A stretch of 64,000 bases of DNA from Pantoea alhagi (GTDB taxonomy: Bacteria; Pseudomonadota; Gammaproteobacteria; Enterobacterales; Enterobacteriaceae), in assembly GCF_002101395.1 (NCBI RefSeq), contig NZ_CP019706.1, forward strand, positions 4,030,001-4,094,000. Direction: 5' to 3'. Of this stretch, positions 1-8,405 are shown piece after piece. Each line of letters opens with the position of its first letter. Within the stretch, counting starts at the first letter, position 1. The notes below the pieces were generated by a model. It searched no databases. It saw nothing but the letters and a program-made list of their open reading frames with translations, and was not told the DNA's origin. A program made the position numbers and the translations under genes.

Positions 1-170
1 GTTTTTTTCAGCATTAACTGAAATTTTAAATTTGATAACGTTTAAAAACCAGCCAACAATTGTAATATCAATTAATTATAAAACTACAACAATTTAGCTT
101 GCCTTGACACCGGAAGGGTCCGTGTTAATGCTTAGGAAAAAACTTATTATAAATTGTTGTGGAGAATGCG

Positions 171-413
171 ATGCCTCTGAAAGTACTGTCCATGATCCCC
201 GCGACCGGTGCCACCATTAAAACCACGCGTCAGGCAGCAGGTCTGACGCAGGCGGAAGCGGCAGAACGCTTTGATTACAGTTTGCGTGTATGGCAAAAGA
301 AAGAGTCGGAAGCGGAAGCCAGCAAGAACGGAGGACTAAGTCAGGGTGAATATGAACTGCTGCTTTTGCTGGCGGGGAAACATCCCGATTATCTGCTGAC
401 GCCAAGAAAATAA
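171..413 (+). CDS. Small helix-turn-helix (XRE-like) DNA-binding protein
   Basis: An 80-residue protein with a Cro/XRE-type helix-turn-helix around residues 15-50 (TRQAAGLTQAEAAERF, then a recognition-helix region ending in WQKKESE). The C-terminus LLLLAGKHPDYLL is typical of the small phage- or toxin-linked regulators of this class. I chose ATG 171 over GTG 159 because GGAG at 161-164 gives correct spacing to the ATG. It stands alone downstream of an AT-rich leader, with ybiI converging on it. No toxin partner is visible. A DNA-binding role is inferred from the fold; the target is unknown. Confidence 0.7.
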   Translation: MPLKVLSMIPATGATIKTTRQAAGLTQAEAAERFDYSLRVWQKKESEAEASKNGGLSQGEYELLLLLAGKHPDYLLTPRK

Positions 414-572
414 GAGATGTTAAAAAATAAGATACATAGCCGGTAAAGGGCGTCAGGCAAGGGTTCTGGGTGGTACGACAGGGAAAAAGAGGCAAAGGGT
501 TGTTGTTTACCCTGTAAAGACAAAGCAATAACCGCAATGATTATTTATCGGTGTATTTTGCCTTCCATACGA

Positions 573-839
573 TTAGCGTAGCTGGCTGTCTTTACTGCCG
601 CGCCGATTATAAAGGCTGAGGTTTTGTTGTTTTTTATCCATCTCACTCTGACAGGCAAGACAAAAGCGTACGCCTTTAAGCGCCTTTCGTCTTGCTTCAG
701 AGATTTCCTCACCACACTCCTGACAGTAACGTTCACTTTCGCCCTGTCCAAGAGCCTGGCGGACCCGTTCTACGCCATCATTGATGGTGCTATCAATCTG
801 TTCATTTACGGCTTCGTCAGAAGCCCAACCGCTGGCCAT
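573..839 (-). CDS. ybiI: DksA/TraR-family C4 zinc-finger protein YbiI
   Basis: 88 residues, the usual YbiI length. The N-terminus MASGWASDEAVNEQI and the C-terminus YNRRGSKDSQLR match what I know of E. coli YbiI. The zinc knuckle is CQEC near residue 40 and CLAC near residue 60, the DksA/TraR C4 finger. The long DksA coiled coil is absent, so a direct RNA-polymerase secondary-channel role cannot be assumed. A strong AGGAGG-type ribosome site lies just upstream of the ATG at 839. The gene is monocistronic and its physiological role is not established. Confidence 0.9.
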   Translation of the reverse strand: MASGWASDEAVNEQIDSTINDGVERVRQALGQGESERYCQECGEEISEARRKALKGVRFCLACQSEMDKKQQNLSLYNRRGSKDSQLR

Positions 840-1297
840 GATTTCCTCCTGATCTGATGATTAAGATTAAATATGGTTGCAGGTGTCCCACACTTCAAGT
901 CGCCGGGCATCAGTAAAACGCAGAGAACCCGCTTTTCAGGGAAAGGACCACAAAAGAAACGATTCAGGCAGCCTGGGACGTCAGGTAACTTACAAGCATG
1001 GGGGATTTACAAAAGATGCAGATGGCACCATGGGGGTTACGCATTGATACGTCGAACAACGAGATACGACATTGATGACCCTGACAACGAGAGCATCGGT
1101 ATTTAATAGTTAAAATAAGAAAGCCTTAATATTTATTGAGTGATTCACCAGCTTAGCACCCTTCTCTGATGCTGTCTTGTCTCTGACAGTTTTTATTTTT
1201 ATCGCCCCCTGCCCACAGGTAACGTCAGATCGGATGAGCGCGGCGAAACAGAAAAACAGGGGTCATGCAGTTCAACACGTTGAGACGGAGCATGAAA

Positions 1298-1324
1298 TTA
1301 AAAAGGCCACCCAAAGGCGGCCTT
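1298..1324 (-). terminator. Intrinsic terminator on the minus strand with no clear gene upstream
   Basis: Read on the minus strand, a 9-bp stem (AAGGCCGCC / GGTGGCCTT, one G.U pair) is followed by a run of T. The stem pairs fully only in minus-strand RNA. It would end transcription coming from about 1330-1770, where no solid protein gene is visible, so an untranslated RNA is possible. Confidence 0.6.
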
Positions 1325-1738
1325 AATATCTATTAATTTTTTATAGTTTTTTCCAGAAAAGCGTAGCGCTGTTTCCAGAAAGGTTTCCCTGGTGCGGCAG
1401 CCGTATGGCTTTTTGCGCCGAACAGCAAAATGATGCTGTAACGGCGTTGCTGTTGACGGGCACCCTGAACGGCTTTGGGCTGCCCGCAATCAACGAGGTC
1501 TATATTCCTTTAAAATAACTTATGTATCAACTCTCTTAAAGTACAGGTATGAGGGCTTTCTAAAAAACTCCTGCCGTTTTGTCCTGCATCTCACTCGTCC
1601 TTCTGCATCACTTTTGCACAATAACCACTTATTTCATTTCGCAAAATAATCAATAAGTTAAATCCGGGCTGCTTAAAAGTTGCAATAAATTAACTGATCC
1701 TCAAGAAGAACAGTAAATTCTGACTATAATCTTTTGAG

Positions 1739-1754
1739 TAGAGTCGAGACTCTA
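1739..1754. promoter_or_regulatory. Inverted repeat upstream of the Cys-rich paralog gene
   Basis: TAGAGTC-GA-GACTCTA: perfect 7-bp arms with a 2-nt centre, ending 46 nt before the ATG at 1801. Position and symmetry suit an operator. The regulator is unknown. Confidence 0.4.
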
Positions 1755-1800
1755 ACACTCAAAAAGCAGGATTTTTTTGTTGCCGTTTAATGGAGCAGTT

Positions 1801-2136
1801 ATGGTTTGGTATGTACTTGACTCTATTGTCAGCCCCGATTCAGATACCGTATTTTCGCTTGTCAGTTCGCCCTATAATCTGAAGTTTGTTTTATGGTACG
1901 GTTCGGAGACTTACCTCTTTCCCGGCGACAGGCTGGAAACAACTGAGAATGGTTTGATAGTTAATGGGCATATTCAGCCTTTTACTATGCTTGATGTTTC
2001 TATATTTCGGGCAGTCTATTGGCGAAATCTCTATGACTACAATAAAAGCTGCCCTGGTAATAGCCAGCAACCACCAATCACCTGTGCTTATAAGCATAAG
2101 TGCCGAATAACAAAATGCCCTTTCGTTTCACCCTGA
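1801..2136 (+). CDS. Conserved Cys-rich hypothetical protein, paralog A
   Basis: 111 residues of unknown function. The start at ATG 1801 is supported by GGAG at 1792-1795 and by alignment with the paralog encoded at 2356-2709 (MVWYVLDS versus MHYNVMDS). The first ~75 residues look like a small beta-rich domain with the shared pattern LKF/LKL-(V/I)(L/I)WY-GxET followed by GD-L. The C-terminus carries four cysteines at spacing C-X10-C-X5-C-X4-C within CPxNxxxPPxxC...CRxxxCPF, which suggests metal binding or disulfides. There is no signal peptide. The two genes face each other, and the next gene is AriR/YmgB-like, but no functional link is proven. Confidence 0.7.
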   Translation: MVWYVLDSIVSPDSDTVFSLVSSPYNLKFVLWYGSETYLFPGDRLETTENGLIVNGHIQPFTMLDVSIFRAVYWRNLYDYNKSCPGNSQQPPITCAYKHKCRITKCPFVSP

Positions 2137-2355
2137 TCGCGCTTTAACATCTGGCACATAGCGAAAGTCACGTACCTTTTTTCTGCATTAAAAGGTTTAT
2201 GCTCCGCTATAGCGAGATCTATATCATGTGAGTCAGAGTAGCCGAATTGCTAAAATTTAAGGCCAAAGTTAACTTTAGGGACAACCGCATCTTCCATAAT
2301 GTATGCCATTAAAAATCAAAAGAACGAGGAAGATTGCCGTTGCCCTGGTATTATT

Positions 2356-2709
2356 TCATTCCTCCATTGCGGCCAACTTTTCTAATCCGTATGGGCAAGA
2401 TGCAAAACGACATGTATCGAGACGATGGCAGGCTGAAGGTGGCCGCGTTCCATTTGCCGGGCATCCAGTGCGGCTGGACAGTAAAGCCCAGTTTGCGCGA
2501 TTAAAAGGAAATACGGTAATAATCTTTACATCGCTGGCTATGCCATTGACCAGTAATTCTTTTCCAGTCGAGGATAGTACATCTCCAGCCTGAACGATCG
2601 TCTCTCCCTGATACCAGATAATTAACTTCAGGTTTTTCCTGGTTATAACGCCGCTAAAAACCGTTCCTGTTAAAGGACACATCAGAGAATCCATGACGTT
2701 ATAATGCAT
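2356..2709 (-). CDS. Conserved Cys-rich hypothetical protein, paralog B
   Basis: 117 residues, paralogous to the product of 1801-2136: the same order of conserved blocks (DSL, TVFS, LKLIIWYQGET, GDVL, LLVNG) and the same C-terminal four-Cys motif ending CRFASCPY. I set the start at 2709 (MHYNVMDS) because a strong GGAGGGG ribosome site precedes it; a longer frame to 2772 has no such site. It converges on paralog A with about 220 bp between the stops. The C-terminus runs about 11 residues past the last Cys. Function unknown. Confidence 0.75.
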   Translation of the reverse strand: MHYNVMDSLMCPLTGTVFSGVITRKNLKLIIWYQGETIVQAGDVLSSTGKELLVNGIASDVKIITVFPFNRANWALLSSRTGCPANGTRPPSACHRLDTCRFASCPYGLEKLAAMEE

Positions 2710-3376
2710 ACCGTCCCCTCCCACTTGTAAAAATCCATTAAATATCGCTAACTTAGCAATTCCATGTAACAATGCAGTTATGTTTAACTGTTAGTGAAAT
2801 AATATTTCACTTTGGTAATGTTTGAAAGGAAAATTCTTACTATTTAAATAAAATTAAACAGAGATCAATAAAACCAGGGTTTATCTAATTAAGTTTCTTT
2901 AGTAGAGAAAAAATGACGCTTAAGGACAGAACTTGACATTAATTAAGCAACATATTCTGCATAATTTATTTTCATAAAATTCACGCTATTAAAAAGAAAT
3001 AACCTTTAAAACATCTTTGCCCCCGGTTAATCAGGGGATTACGCTTTCCTGAATTAACAACAAACAACTTAAATAAAATCAATAAATTTGCGGAAACTAA
3101 TCCTAAGCCATCAAATAGATTAGAAAGCAATTATTAGCAGGCTATATTAATTATCTGCATCAGATATCAGTAAGAAAATTCCTTACTAAAAAATGGATAA
3201 ATATTGATTTTGCGATATAACTTCAGCATCGGACGATAAAATACCATGTTATAACCCTATAATAGATGTGGGCATTTTGTCGTGATTTGCAGGAGGTTAC
3301 TTTCAGATAACAAATGTACGCAAGCCATTACTTTTTTTTAACTTTCTAACGATAGATTATTCACCGGAGATGCACT
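2710..3376. other. AT-rich intergenic region upstream of the AriR/YmgB-like gene
   Basis: No ORF with coding character. The segment is strongly AT-rich and sits between divergent genes (2709 minus, 3377 plus), so it should hold two promoters and probably binding sites for nucleoid proteins. I could not assign individual sites with confidence. Confidence 0.5.
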
Positions 3377-3622
3377 GTGAATCAGGAACAAGCAATTGAA
3401 AAGCAGATCGTCAACTACTTTAAACAGTCAGCGACAAAAGAAAGCACTAATGAAGAGGTATTGCGCACGCTGATGGAAAAAATTGCCACCAAAACACATG
3501 GACGTAGTGAAAAAAAGATCATTGCCAGCCTGTTAGAAAAGATCGAAACAGAACATGATCGCGACAGGCTTCAGTTCTACCGTCAGGCGCTGGAGCTATT
3601 ATTACGTGGTGGCAGAAATTAA
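3377..3622 (+). CDS. AriR/YmgB-family (biofilm/acid-resistance) small regulator
   Basis: 81 residues, all-helical, with the AriR/YmgB pattern: an N-terminal helix with IVNYFKQS, a middle HGRSEKKIIASLLEKIETE and a C-terminal RQALELLL. In E. coli the family (YmgB, YcgZ, and the shorter YmgA) comprises small dimeric proteins linked to biofilm control, acid resistance and Rcs signalling. Start is GTG 3377 with CCGGAGA just upstream. The gene is alone behind a long AT-rich leader, which suits the heavily regulated stress expression known for E. coli relatives. The family call is from overall pattern; the specific ortholog is not certain. Confidence 0.7.
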   Translation: MNQEQAIEKQIVNYFKQSATKESTNEEVLRTLMEKIATKTHGRSEKKIIASLLEKIETEHDRDRLQFYRQALELLLRGGRN

Positions 3623-3788
3623 TGCTGCACTGTACCGCAGACAGTTCGCATCATGTTAAAGCAGGTAAAATTAAGGTGTTAGCCGTTATTGCTAACCACA
3701 CGACTGGATAACAGACAAATAACGGCCTGGCCTGAAGAGCACGGCTACATGCTTATTTATGTGCGATTAACGCAGCCAGAACATGGCT

Positions 3789-4019
3789 TTAACAGGGCGA
3801 GACCACCCTTTTCGTAGCGGCAGGATGAGTGAGTAGTTTATTACGCGGCCTGACAGGTCGACGTACCAGCTCACCTCCGCAGTTAGGGCATTGCTCCTGA
3901 AGCCGCACTATGGCGCAGCTGCGACAGAAAGTACATTCAAAAGAGCAGATCATTGCCAGCGGTGATTCCGGTGGCAGATCGCAATCACAACACTCGCAAT
4001 TTGGTTTTAATTCCAGCAT
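3789..4019 (-). CDS. DUF1272 zinc-ribbon protein
   Basis: 76 residues beginning MLELKPNCECCDCDLPP and containing SFECTFCRSCA and CPNCGGELVRRP, the hallmark cysteine pairs of DUF1272. The conserved cysteines probably bind zinc. I placed the start at 4019, not 4163, because family members begin with this MLEL(K/R)PN block and a TGGAGG ribosome site precedes it. The upstream Mn-catalase gene is separated by an intrinsic terminator, so this gene needs its own promoter. Function of the family is unknown. Confidence 0.85.
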   Translation of the reverse strand: MLELKPNCECCDCDLPPESPLAMICSFECTFCRSCAIVRLQEQCPNCGGELVRRPVRPRNKLLTHPAATKRVVSPC

Positions 4020-4102
4020 GGCCGCCTCCACAGCGATGATTTCAACCCGTAATGATATTGGCACAGAAGCCAGAAAAAAGAAGCAGCCTCTTCTTTTACA
4101 GC

Positions 4103-4131
4103 AAAAAATAAGGCCACCGGAGGGTGGCCTT
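4103..4131 (-). terminator. Intrinsic terminator after the manganese catalase gene
   Basis: A perfect 9-bp stem (AAGGCCACC / GGTGGCCTT, 4-nt loop) is followed on the minus strand by ATTTTTT. It lies 40 bp after the catalase stop and before the DUF1272 start. Confidence 0.85.
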
Positions 4132-4171
4132 GTGCAGCTTGCAAAATGAACAGCAACGATCAACGCTCAGC

Positions 4172-5029
4172 TTATTTAACCGTGCCTGCTGGCGGCACCG
4201 AACCGGAAATCTGCTCATTCTGCGCGCCAGACCCCGGACGGGCTGGCCCCAGTAACGGCTCATCACCAAGGATTTCAGGTTTTTCTTTAGCGGTAAACTG
4301 CCCCTTGCCATCATAAGAAGGACCTTCGCTCCAGCGACCTTTTGGCAACGGTTTATCCAGTGACGTGTTCAGGCAATAATAAGAATGCTCTGTTGCCTCA
4401 TTTTCCTGCGGGAAGCTGTTAGGAATAGGCAGAGAAGCGTTCAGGCCACCCATATCTTCAATCACCGCCAGCCATTGCTGCTGATGCATGGTATCGCGGG
4501 CGATCAGGAAGGACAGGAAATCTTTCATGCCTTTATCTTCAGTCATGTTATACAGGCGGGTAGCCAGTACACGCCCTGTCGCCTCGGCCGTGACGTTTGC
4601 CAGCATATCTGCCGCAACGTTACCTGAAGCATAGATATGGCTCATATCAAAAGGCATGCCGTTAGCATTTACCGGCATGGCCGCCAGACCTGAAGAAAGA
4701 ATATGGCGTGGATTCATGCCGCCAAGAATGGCATTAACCACTGGATCTTTGGCTGAGGCTTCCTGATAAGAAAGCGGCGCACCTTCAAGATTCAGCGCGA
4801 CGGCATAGGCCAGCATTTCGATATGACCCAGCTCTTCCGTGGCGGTAGACATCAGCAGATCCCTGATACGCGCATCGCCGCGCGCGCCCATTGCCTGGAA
4901 GAAATACTGCATTGCTACGCGAATTTCGCCTTCTACTCCGCCGATAGCCTGTTGCAGCAGCATCGCGAATTCTGGATCGGGTTTTTCTACTCGTACCGGA
5001 AACTGCATTTTTGATGAGTGGTGAAACAT
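4172..5029 (-). CDS. Manganese (non-haem) catalase
   Basis: 285 residues, close to the usual length (about 290) of KatN/YdbD-type manganese catalases, which dismutate hydrogen peroxide in the cytoplasm with a di-Mn centre. The four-helix-bundle ligand motifs are visible: GVEGEIRVAMQYFFQ near residue 35, TEELGHIEM near 66, TAEATGR near 149 and DTMHQQQW near 180 give the Glu/Glu-His/Glu/His ligands. The C-terminal tail (YDGKGQFTA...GPARPGSG) is also typical. The start at 5029 is preceded by AGAGGAGGA-like sequence. It is transcribed alone and ends in the terminator at 4103-4131. Confidence 0.92.
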   Translation of the reverse strand: MFHHSSKMQFPVRVEKPDPEFAMLLQQAIGGVEGEIRVAMQYFFQAMGARGDARIRDLLMSTATEELGHIEMLAYAVALNLEGAPLSYQEASAKDPVVNAILGGMNPRHILSSGLAAMPVNANGMPFDMSHIYASGNVAADMLANVTAEATGRVLATRLYNMTEDKGMKDFLSFLIARDTMHQQQWLAVIEDMGGLNASLPIPNSFPQENEATEHSYYCLNTSLDKPLPKGRWSEGPSYDGKGQFTAKEKPEILGDEPLLGPARPGSGAQNEQISGSVPPAGTVK

Positions 5030-5510
5030 ATAATCCTCCTCTCTTGCCTGATAGGTTGAAACGCTTAAAACCTAAACAAGCCTGGAAGGTGTTTATGCAT
5101 AAATCAAATATCAATAATAAAAATTCTCATTTGAGACATGCTATACAGCATCGTTCTGCCCGGCTTCACCTGGCCTGTAGCCCGATACTTTTGATGAAAT
5201 TTACCGTCATACTTGCCCATTATCATGCATTTTAACCGCCAGATTCTTCTTTAAGTGGCGTCAGGCAATGCCCGGATTTCGCAATCATATTTAAGGCGTT
5301 TCCTATCAAATCGAAAGGTTTAACCACCAGAAATCTTCTCTTACCGGCTGTTGCCACGCGCATTTGCCTGTGACCGGCCCGTATCAAAAAACCAACCTGT
5401 CGGCCAGGGCGGAGCTGGTACTCCCTGCGGTTCGTTCTATGCTGATAGAAGCACTTTCAGCGCGATAAATTGTCAGCGGTAAAATAATTAAAACGATTCA
5501 GGAGAGTAAA
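5030..5510. other. Divergent intergenic region
   Basis: Holds the promoters of the Mn-catalase gene (minus) and the gene at 5511 (plus). No supported gene. The sequence TCCTATCAAATCGAAAGGTTT at 5301-5321 is nearly the same as an inverted-repeat site at 55907-55926, so it may bind a common factor. Confidence 0.4.
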
Positions 5511-6044
5511 ATGAATATTGCATGTCTGGGTTGGGGTTCGCTGCTGTGGAAGCCTGGTCCGCTACCCGTCAGCGGCGAGTGGCACGCTGATGGCCCCTGG
5601 CTTCCGATTGAATTATCCCGCATTGGCGATAATGGTGAACTGGCAACTGCAGTTTGTCTTAATGCTCCTGCTGTGCAGGTTTTTTGGGCGTTGTTGGCTG
5701 TTGATACGCTGGAACAGGCTTGCAAAGCGCTGCGCCAGCGTGAACAGATCCCGCAAGACAGAAATGATGGCATCGGCGTGCTGATTGCTCAGGGTTCGCC
5801 TGTTGGCCCGCTGGCAGAGTGGGCGCAGCAGCGTCAAATTGATGCGGTAATCTGGACAGCGCTACCGCCACGCAGCGCGAACAACGAAGGATTAGTTCCC
5901 ACGATTGACGATGCCATCGCCTATCTTCGCAGCCTGGAGGGCGAGAAGCGTGAGCACGCGCGTAACTACCTTGCTCAGGTGCCGCAACAGTTAGATACCC
6001 CCTATCGTCGTGCCATTAGCCAGCAACTGGGCTGGAATGGTTAA
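5511..6044 (+). CDS. Conserved hypothetical protein, possible gamma-glutamylcyclotransferase-like fold
   Basis: 177 residues opening with MNIACLGWGSLLWKPG, which resembles the glycine-rich GSL(L/I)W opening of gamma-glutamylcyclotransferase-like proteins. An acidic/basic central part (LEQACKALRQREQIP) and a C-terminal ARNYLAQVPQQL region follow. No signal peptide or membrane segment. Start ATG 5511 follows AGGAGAG. The gene is alone. The fold suggestion rests on the N-terminal motif only, and substrate and activity cannot be read from the sequence. Confidence 0.65.
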   Translation: MNIACLGWGSLLWKPGPLPVSGEWHADGPWLPIELSRIGDNGELATAVCLNAPAVQVFWALLAVDTLEQACKALRQREQIPQDRNDGIGVLIAQGSPVGPLAEWAQQRQIDAVIWTALPPRSANNEGLVPTIDDAIAYLRSLEGEKREHARNYLAQVPQQLDTPYRRAISQQLGWNG

Positions 6045-6215
6045 CGCAGGCCCGGGCTATTTTTACCGGACGGCCTTTCCTGCTTTCTTTTACAGGCAGG
6101 GCGCAGTATCCAGAGCCCGGTTGCCGGTCCAGTGGGCGAGATAGTCAGCAGCTAAAACGGTATACTTGCTTAGCGGTTAGCACGATCGCTGTTATTAACG
6201 CAAAAGAGGCGTTGT

Positions 6216-6476
6216 ATGTTGCTGGAAAAATTAAAAAAACCTGAAGGCAAAAAGTTTCTGCTTTCAGTGCTGGTTATTTTTATCATTGTGCTGTCAATTC
6301 TTATTCGCGCTACCATTGGCGGCGTGATTGAAGAATACAACCTGCCGCTCTCAGCCTGGTCAATGCAAATGTATATCCTGCAGGGCGCAATGGTGCTGGT
6401 TTACACCACGGTGATTACACTTATCTTTTCTCTGCCGCTGGCATTCTATTTTTTGGGCGAGAAAGAGACACATTAA
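6216..6476 (+). CDS. Small inner-membrane protein, two transmembrane segments
   Basis: 86 residues with a positively charged N-terminus (LLEKLKKPEGKK), a first hydrophobic helix at about 13-33, a short polar stretch (EEYNLPLS), and a second helix at about 50-78, ending GEKETH. By the positive-inside rule the N-terminus is cytoplasmic. It may belong to the DUF2534 group of enterobacterial small membrane proteins, but I am not sure. Start at ATG 6216 after AAGAGG. Monocistronic; function unknown. Confidence 0.65.
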   Translation: MLLEKLKKPEGKKFLLSVLVIFIIVLSILIRATIGGVIEEYNLPLSAWSMQMYILQGAMVLVYTTVITLIFSLPLAFYFLGEKETH

Positions 6477-6706
6477 CCAGATTCATTCAATTTCTGTTCT
6501 CTCCCGACTACCGTCAGCGCTGCGCTACGGTAGTTAAAACTTCCTGTTTAGCTACAGGCACCTGTTTTATCTGCAGCAATCCCCATCACAATGCTACCCA
6601 GCCAGAATTTGTTATGATATAACATTTCGCACCCATGGCGACTGTAGCGTTCGATGCTATTAAGCGCCCGGGTAACGGGAACCTTTGGGAATGTTCAGGA
6701 GATAAA

Positions 6707-7582
6707 ATGAAAAATATGCTGTTGAGCGCCACGCTTTCCATCACGGCGCTAACCTCTACCGGCCTGCAGGCGCATGAGCTGTGGTTAAACGTACCGCCGG
6801 TCACTGCAGGCAACCCGCTACAAATTGAGATGGGATATGGGGAAAATTTCCCGCATGGCGAGCCGATCCCAGCTGCACGCCAGGCGCTGTTTGCTCCGCT
6901 CAGGGTGACAGGCAGCGATGGCAAAGTCACTGAGTTCCCGATTAACAGCGAACAGTACAAATTCAGTCAGAACAACACCGTCAGCGGTTCCGTACTGGTG
7001 ACGGCCACCTATAAGCCCGCTTTCTGGTCTCTGAAGCCTGACGGTGAGAAATATCAGTGGCGTCAGAGCAATAAATCTCAGTGGGCCGGCAGCTATTGCA
7101 TGGAAAGCACCATGAGCGCCAAAACAGTCAGTTACGCAGGCGCACCGGGGAATAACAATGCTCTGACCCAGCCAACCGGCGTCCGACTGGAATTTGTGCC
7201 TGAGGTCGACCCCGCTACGCTAAAAACCGGCGATACGCTCACCCTTACGCTTTTAGCTAACGGAAAACCGCTGGCTAATCATGAAGTGGGCATTGCCATG
7301 GTGGATTTATCAGGTCCGCGTGTTGCCGCTAAACCGCATGCCCACCACCATCATCATCACAGCGTGGATGCCAACCTGAGCCACCCGGCGCTGGCACATA
7401 CCTATGCTTATGAAAATGCAGCAATGAAAGATCGTACTGACAGCAGCGGCAAATTAAGCCTGCCCATTCTGAAAGCCGGACAATGGCTGCTGATGACGGC
7501 TAACGATACGCCTTATGAAGATAAAGCGGTTTGCGATATTCATCTCGATCAAACCACCTTTGGCTTTTCGGTAGCTAAATAG
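6707..7582 (+). CDS. Periplasmic DUF4198 protein with a His-rich metal-binding loop
   Basis: 291 residues. The N-terminus MKNMLLSATLSITALTSTG-LQA-HELWL is a signal peptide with cleavage after the Ala, so the protein is exported. The mature part matches DUF4198, a family near nickel/cobalt or copper handling genes; family members often begin with an (A)HE(L/F)W motif, as here. A loop of eight histidines in ten residues (HAHHHHHHSV starts with seven) lies near residue 212 and is a likely metal-binding site. Start 6707 (not 6635) is set by CAGGAGATAAA and by the signal peptide. No transporter gene is adjacent. Metal identity is unknown. Confidence 0.8.
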   Translation: MKNMLLSATLSITALTSTGLQAHELWLNVPPVTAGNPLQIEMGYGENFPHGEPIPAARQALFAPLRVTGSDGKVTEFPINSEQYKFSQNNTVSGSVLVTATYKPAFWSLKPDGEKYQWRQSNKSQWAGSYCMESTMSAKTVSYAGAPGNNNALTQPTGVRLEFVPEVDPATLKTGDTLTLTLLANGKPLANHEVGIAMVDLSGPRVAAKPHAHHHHHHSVDANLSHPALAHTYAYENAAMKDRTDSSGKLSLPILKAGQWLLMTANDTPYEDKAVCDIHLDQTTFGFSVAK

Positions 7583-7592
7583 TTTCTGAGAA

Positions 7593-7620
7593 CCTGGAGC
7601 GCGGCTCCAGGCTTTCATTT
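7593..7620 (+). terminator. Intrinsic terminator after the DUF4198 gene
   Basis: CCTGGAGC-GCG-GCTCCAGG: a perfect 8-bp stem with a 3-nt loop, starting 11 bp after the stop codon, followed by CTTTCATTTC. The T tract is interrupted, so strength is uncertain. Confidence 0.6.
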
Positions 7621-7758
7621 CAGTGCCTCCTCATCCGTAACGCTGTATGCAAAACATTAAGCAGTGTGAGCGGTTTCCTCTTCTGCTACGCTAAGCTGCT
7701 AACGATGTTTTGCCGCGTCAGACTGCGCTGACGTAACGGGACACTAAATAAGAGGAGA

Positions 7759-8361
7759 ATGACGCTGAAAATCTACACCTATCCTAAAAGCCGCTCGCTG
7801 CGTGTGTTATGGACGCTGGAAGAAATGGAGCTCCCTTATCAGCCCGTCCGGGTCGCCCTGAAGCCGGGAGAGCCAGGAATAAGATCGCCTCATCCTCAGC
7901 GTAAAGTTCCGGTGCTGGAAGATGGCTCATTTTTTCTGGCTGAAACGCAGGCTATCTGTAAATTTATCTGCACGAAATATGCAGGACGCGTGCTCTATCC
8001 GGTGCAGCCGGAGGAGCAGGCGATCATCGATCAATGGTTAAGCTTTGCAATAACCGAGCTGGAAGCGCCCGTGTGGCTAACGTTAAAGCACAAGCTGCTG
8101 TTGCCTGAACCAGCGCGGGTAAAGGCCGTTGCCGAAAGCGCTGCGGCTGATGCTCAGACGGCGCTGCGCCTGCTGTCGCAGGCCCGTTTGGATCGCTGGA
8201 TCGCCGGTGAAAACTTTACCCTGGCCGATATTTTCCTGGCGCATAATCTTGCCTGGGCGCAGGCGGCTGGCCTGACGCTTAGCGAATCGTTAGCAGATTA
8301 TGTAAAGCGCTGTTTTTCCCGTCCCGCCAGCCTTCGGGCAGTAGAAATGAATAATCGTTAG
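7759..8361 (+). CDS. Glutathione S-transferase family protein
   Basis: 200 residues with the two-domain GST layout. The N-terminal thioredoxin-like domain (1-75) has IYTYPKSRSLRVLWTLEE with Ser-11/Ser-13 as the likely catalytic site, the cis-Pro in KVPVLED and the glutathione-binding LAETQAIC. The helical C-terminal domain has the N-capping/hydrophobic-staple region GENFTLADIFLAHNL near 153-167. Start ATG 7759 follows AGAGGAGA. A hairpin (8370-8389) follows the stop. It probably conjugates or reduces electrophiles in the cytoplasm; the substrate is unknown. Confidence 0.88.
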   Translation: MTLKIYTYPKSRSLRVLWTLEEMELPYQPVRVALKPGEPGIRSPHPQRKVPVLEDGSFFLAETQAICKFICTKYAGRVLYPVQPEEQAIIDQWLSFAITELEAPVWLTLKHKLLLPEPARVKAVAESAAADAQTALRLLSQARLDRWIAGENFTLADIFLAHNLAWAQAAGLTLSESLADYVKRCFSRPASLRAVEMNNR

Positions 8362-8405
8362 GCCCCACAGGAAGGCGTGCTCGCCTTCCCTTCCCTCATC
8401 ACTGC

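Larger units (their letters stand above)
840..1800. other. Long intergenic stretch with a minus-strand terminator and an inverted repeat
   Basis: No convincing gene. The ORFs at 873-1106 (+) and 1298-1489 (-, TTG start) lack a good ribosome site and recognisable similarity. Two structured items occur: an intrinsic terminator on the minus strand at 1298-1324 and a perfect 7-bp-arm inverted repeat at 1739-1754, just before the gene at 1801. Confidence 0.5.

Noticed and set aside
873..1106. Plus-strand ORF of 77 codons after ybiI
   Set aside because: No ribosome site, Arg/Gly/Lys-rich random-looking composition, no similarity recognised.
1298..1489. Minus-strand ORF of 63 codons
   Set aside because: TTG start without ribosome site; its end is just the terminator hairpin translated.
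2303..2593. Plus-strand ORF of 96 codons
   Set aside because: Antisense shadow of the Cys-rich paralog B, which has the better start and a paralog.
1303..4131. Identical AAGGCCACC stem in the hairpins at 1303 and 4110 as a repeat family
   Set aside because: Both are simple intrinsic terminators; shared stem bases over 9 bp are not enough to claim a repeat element.
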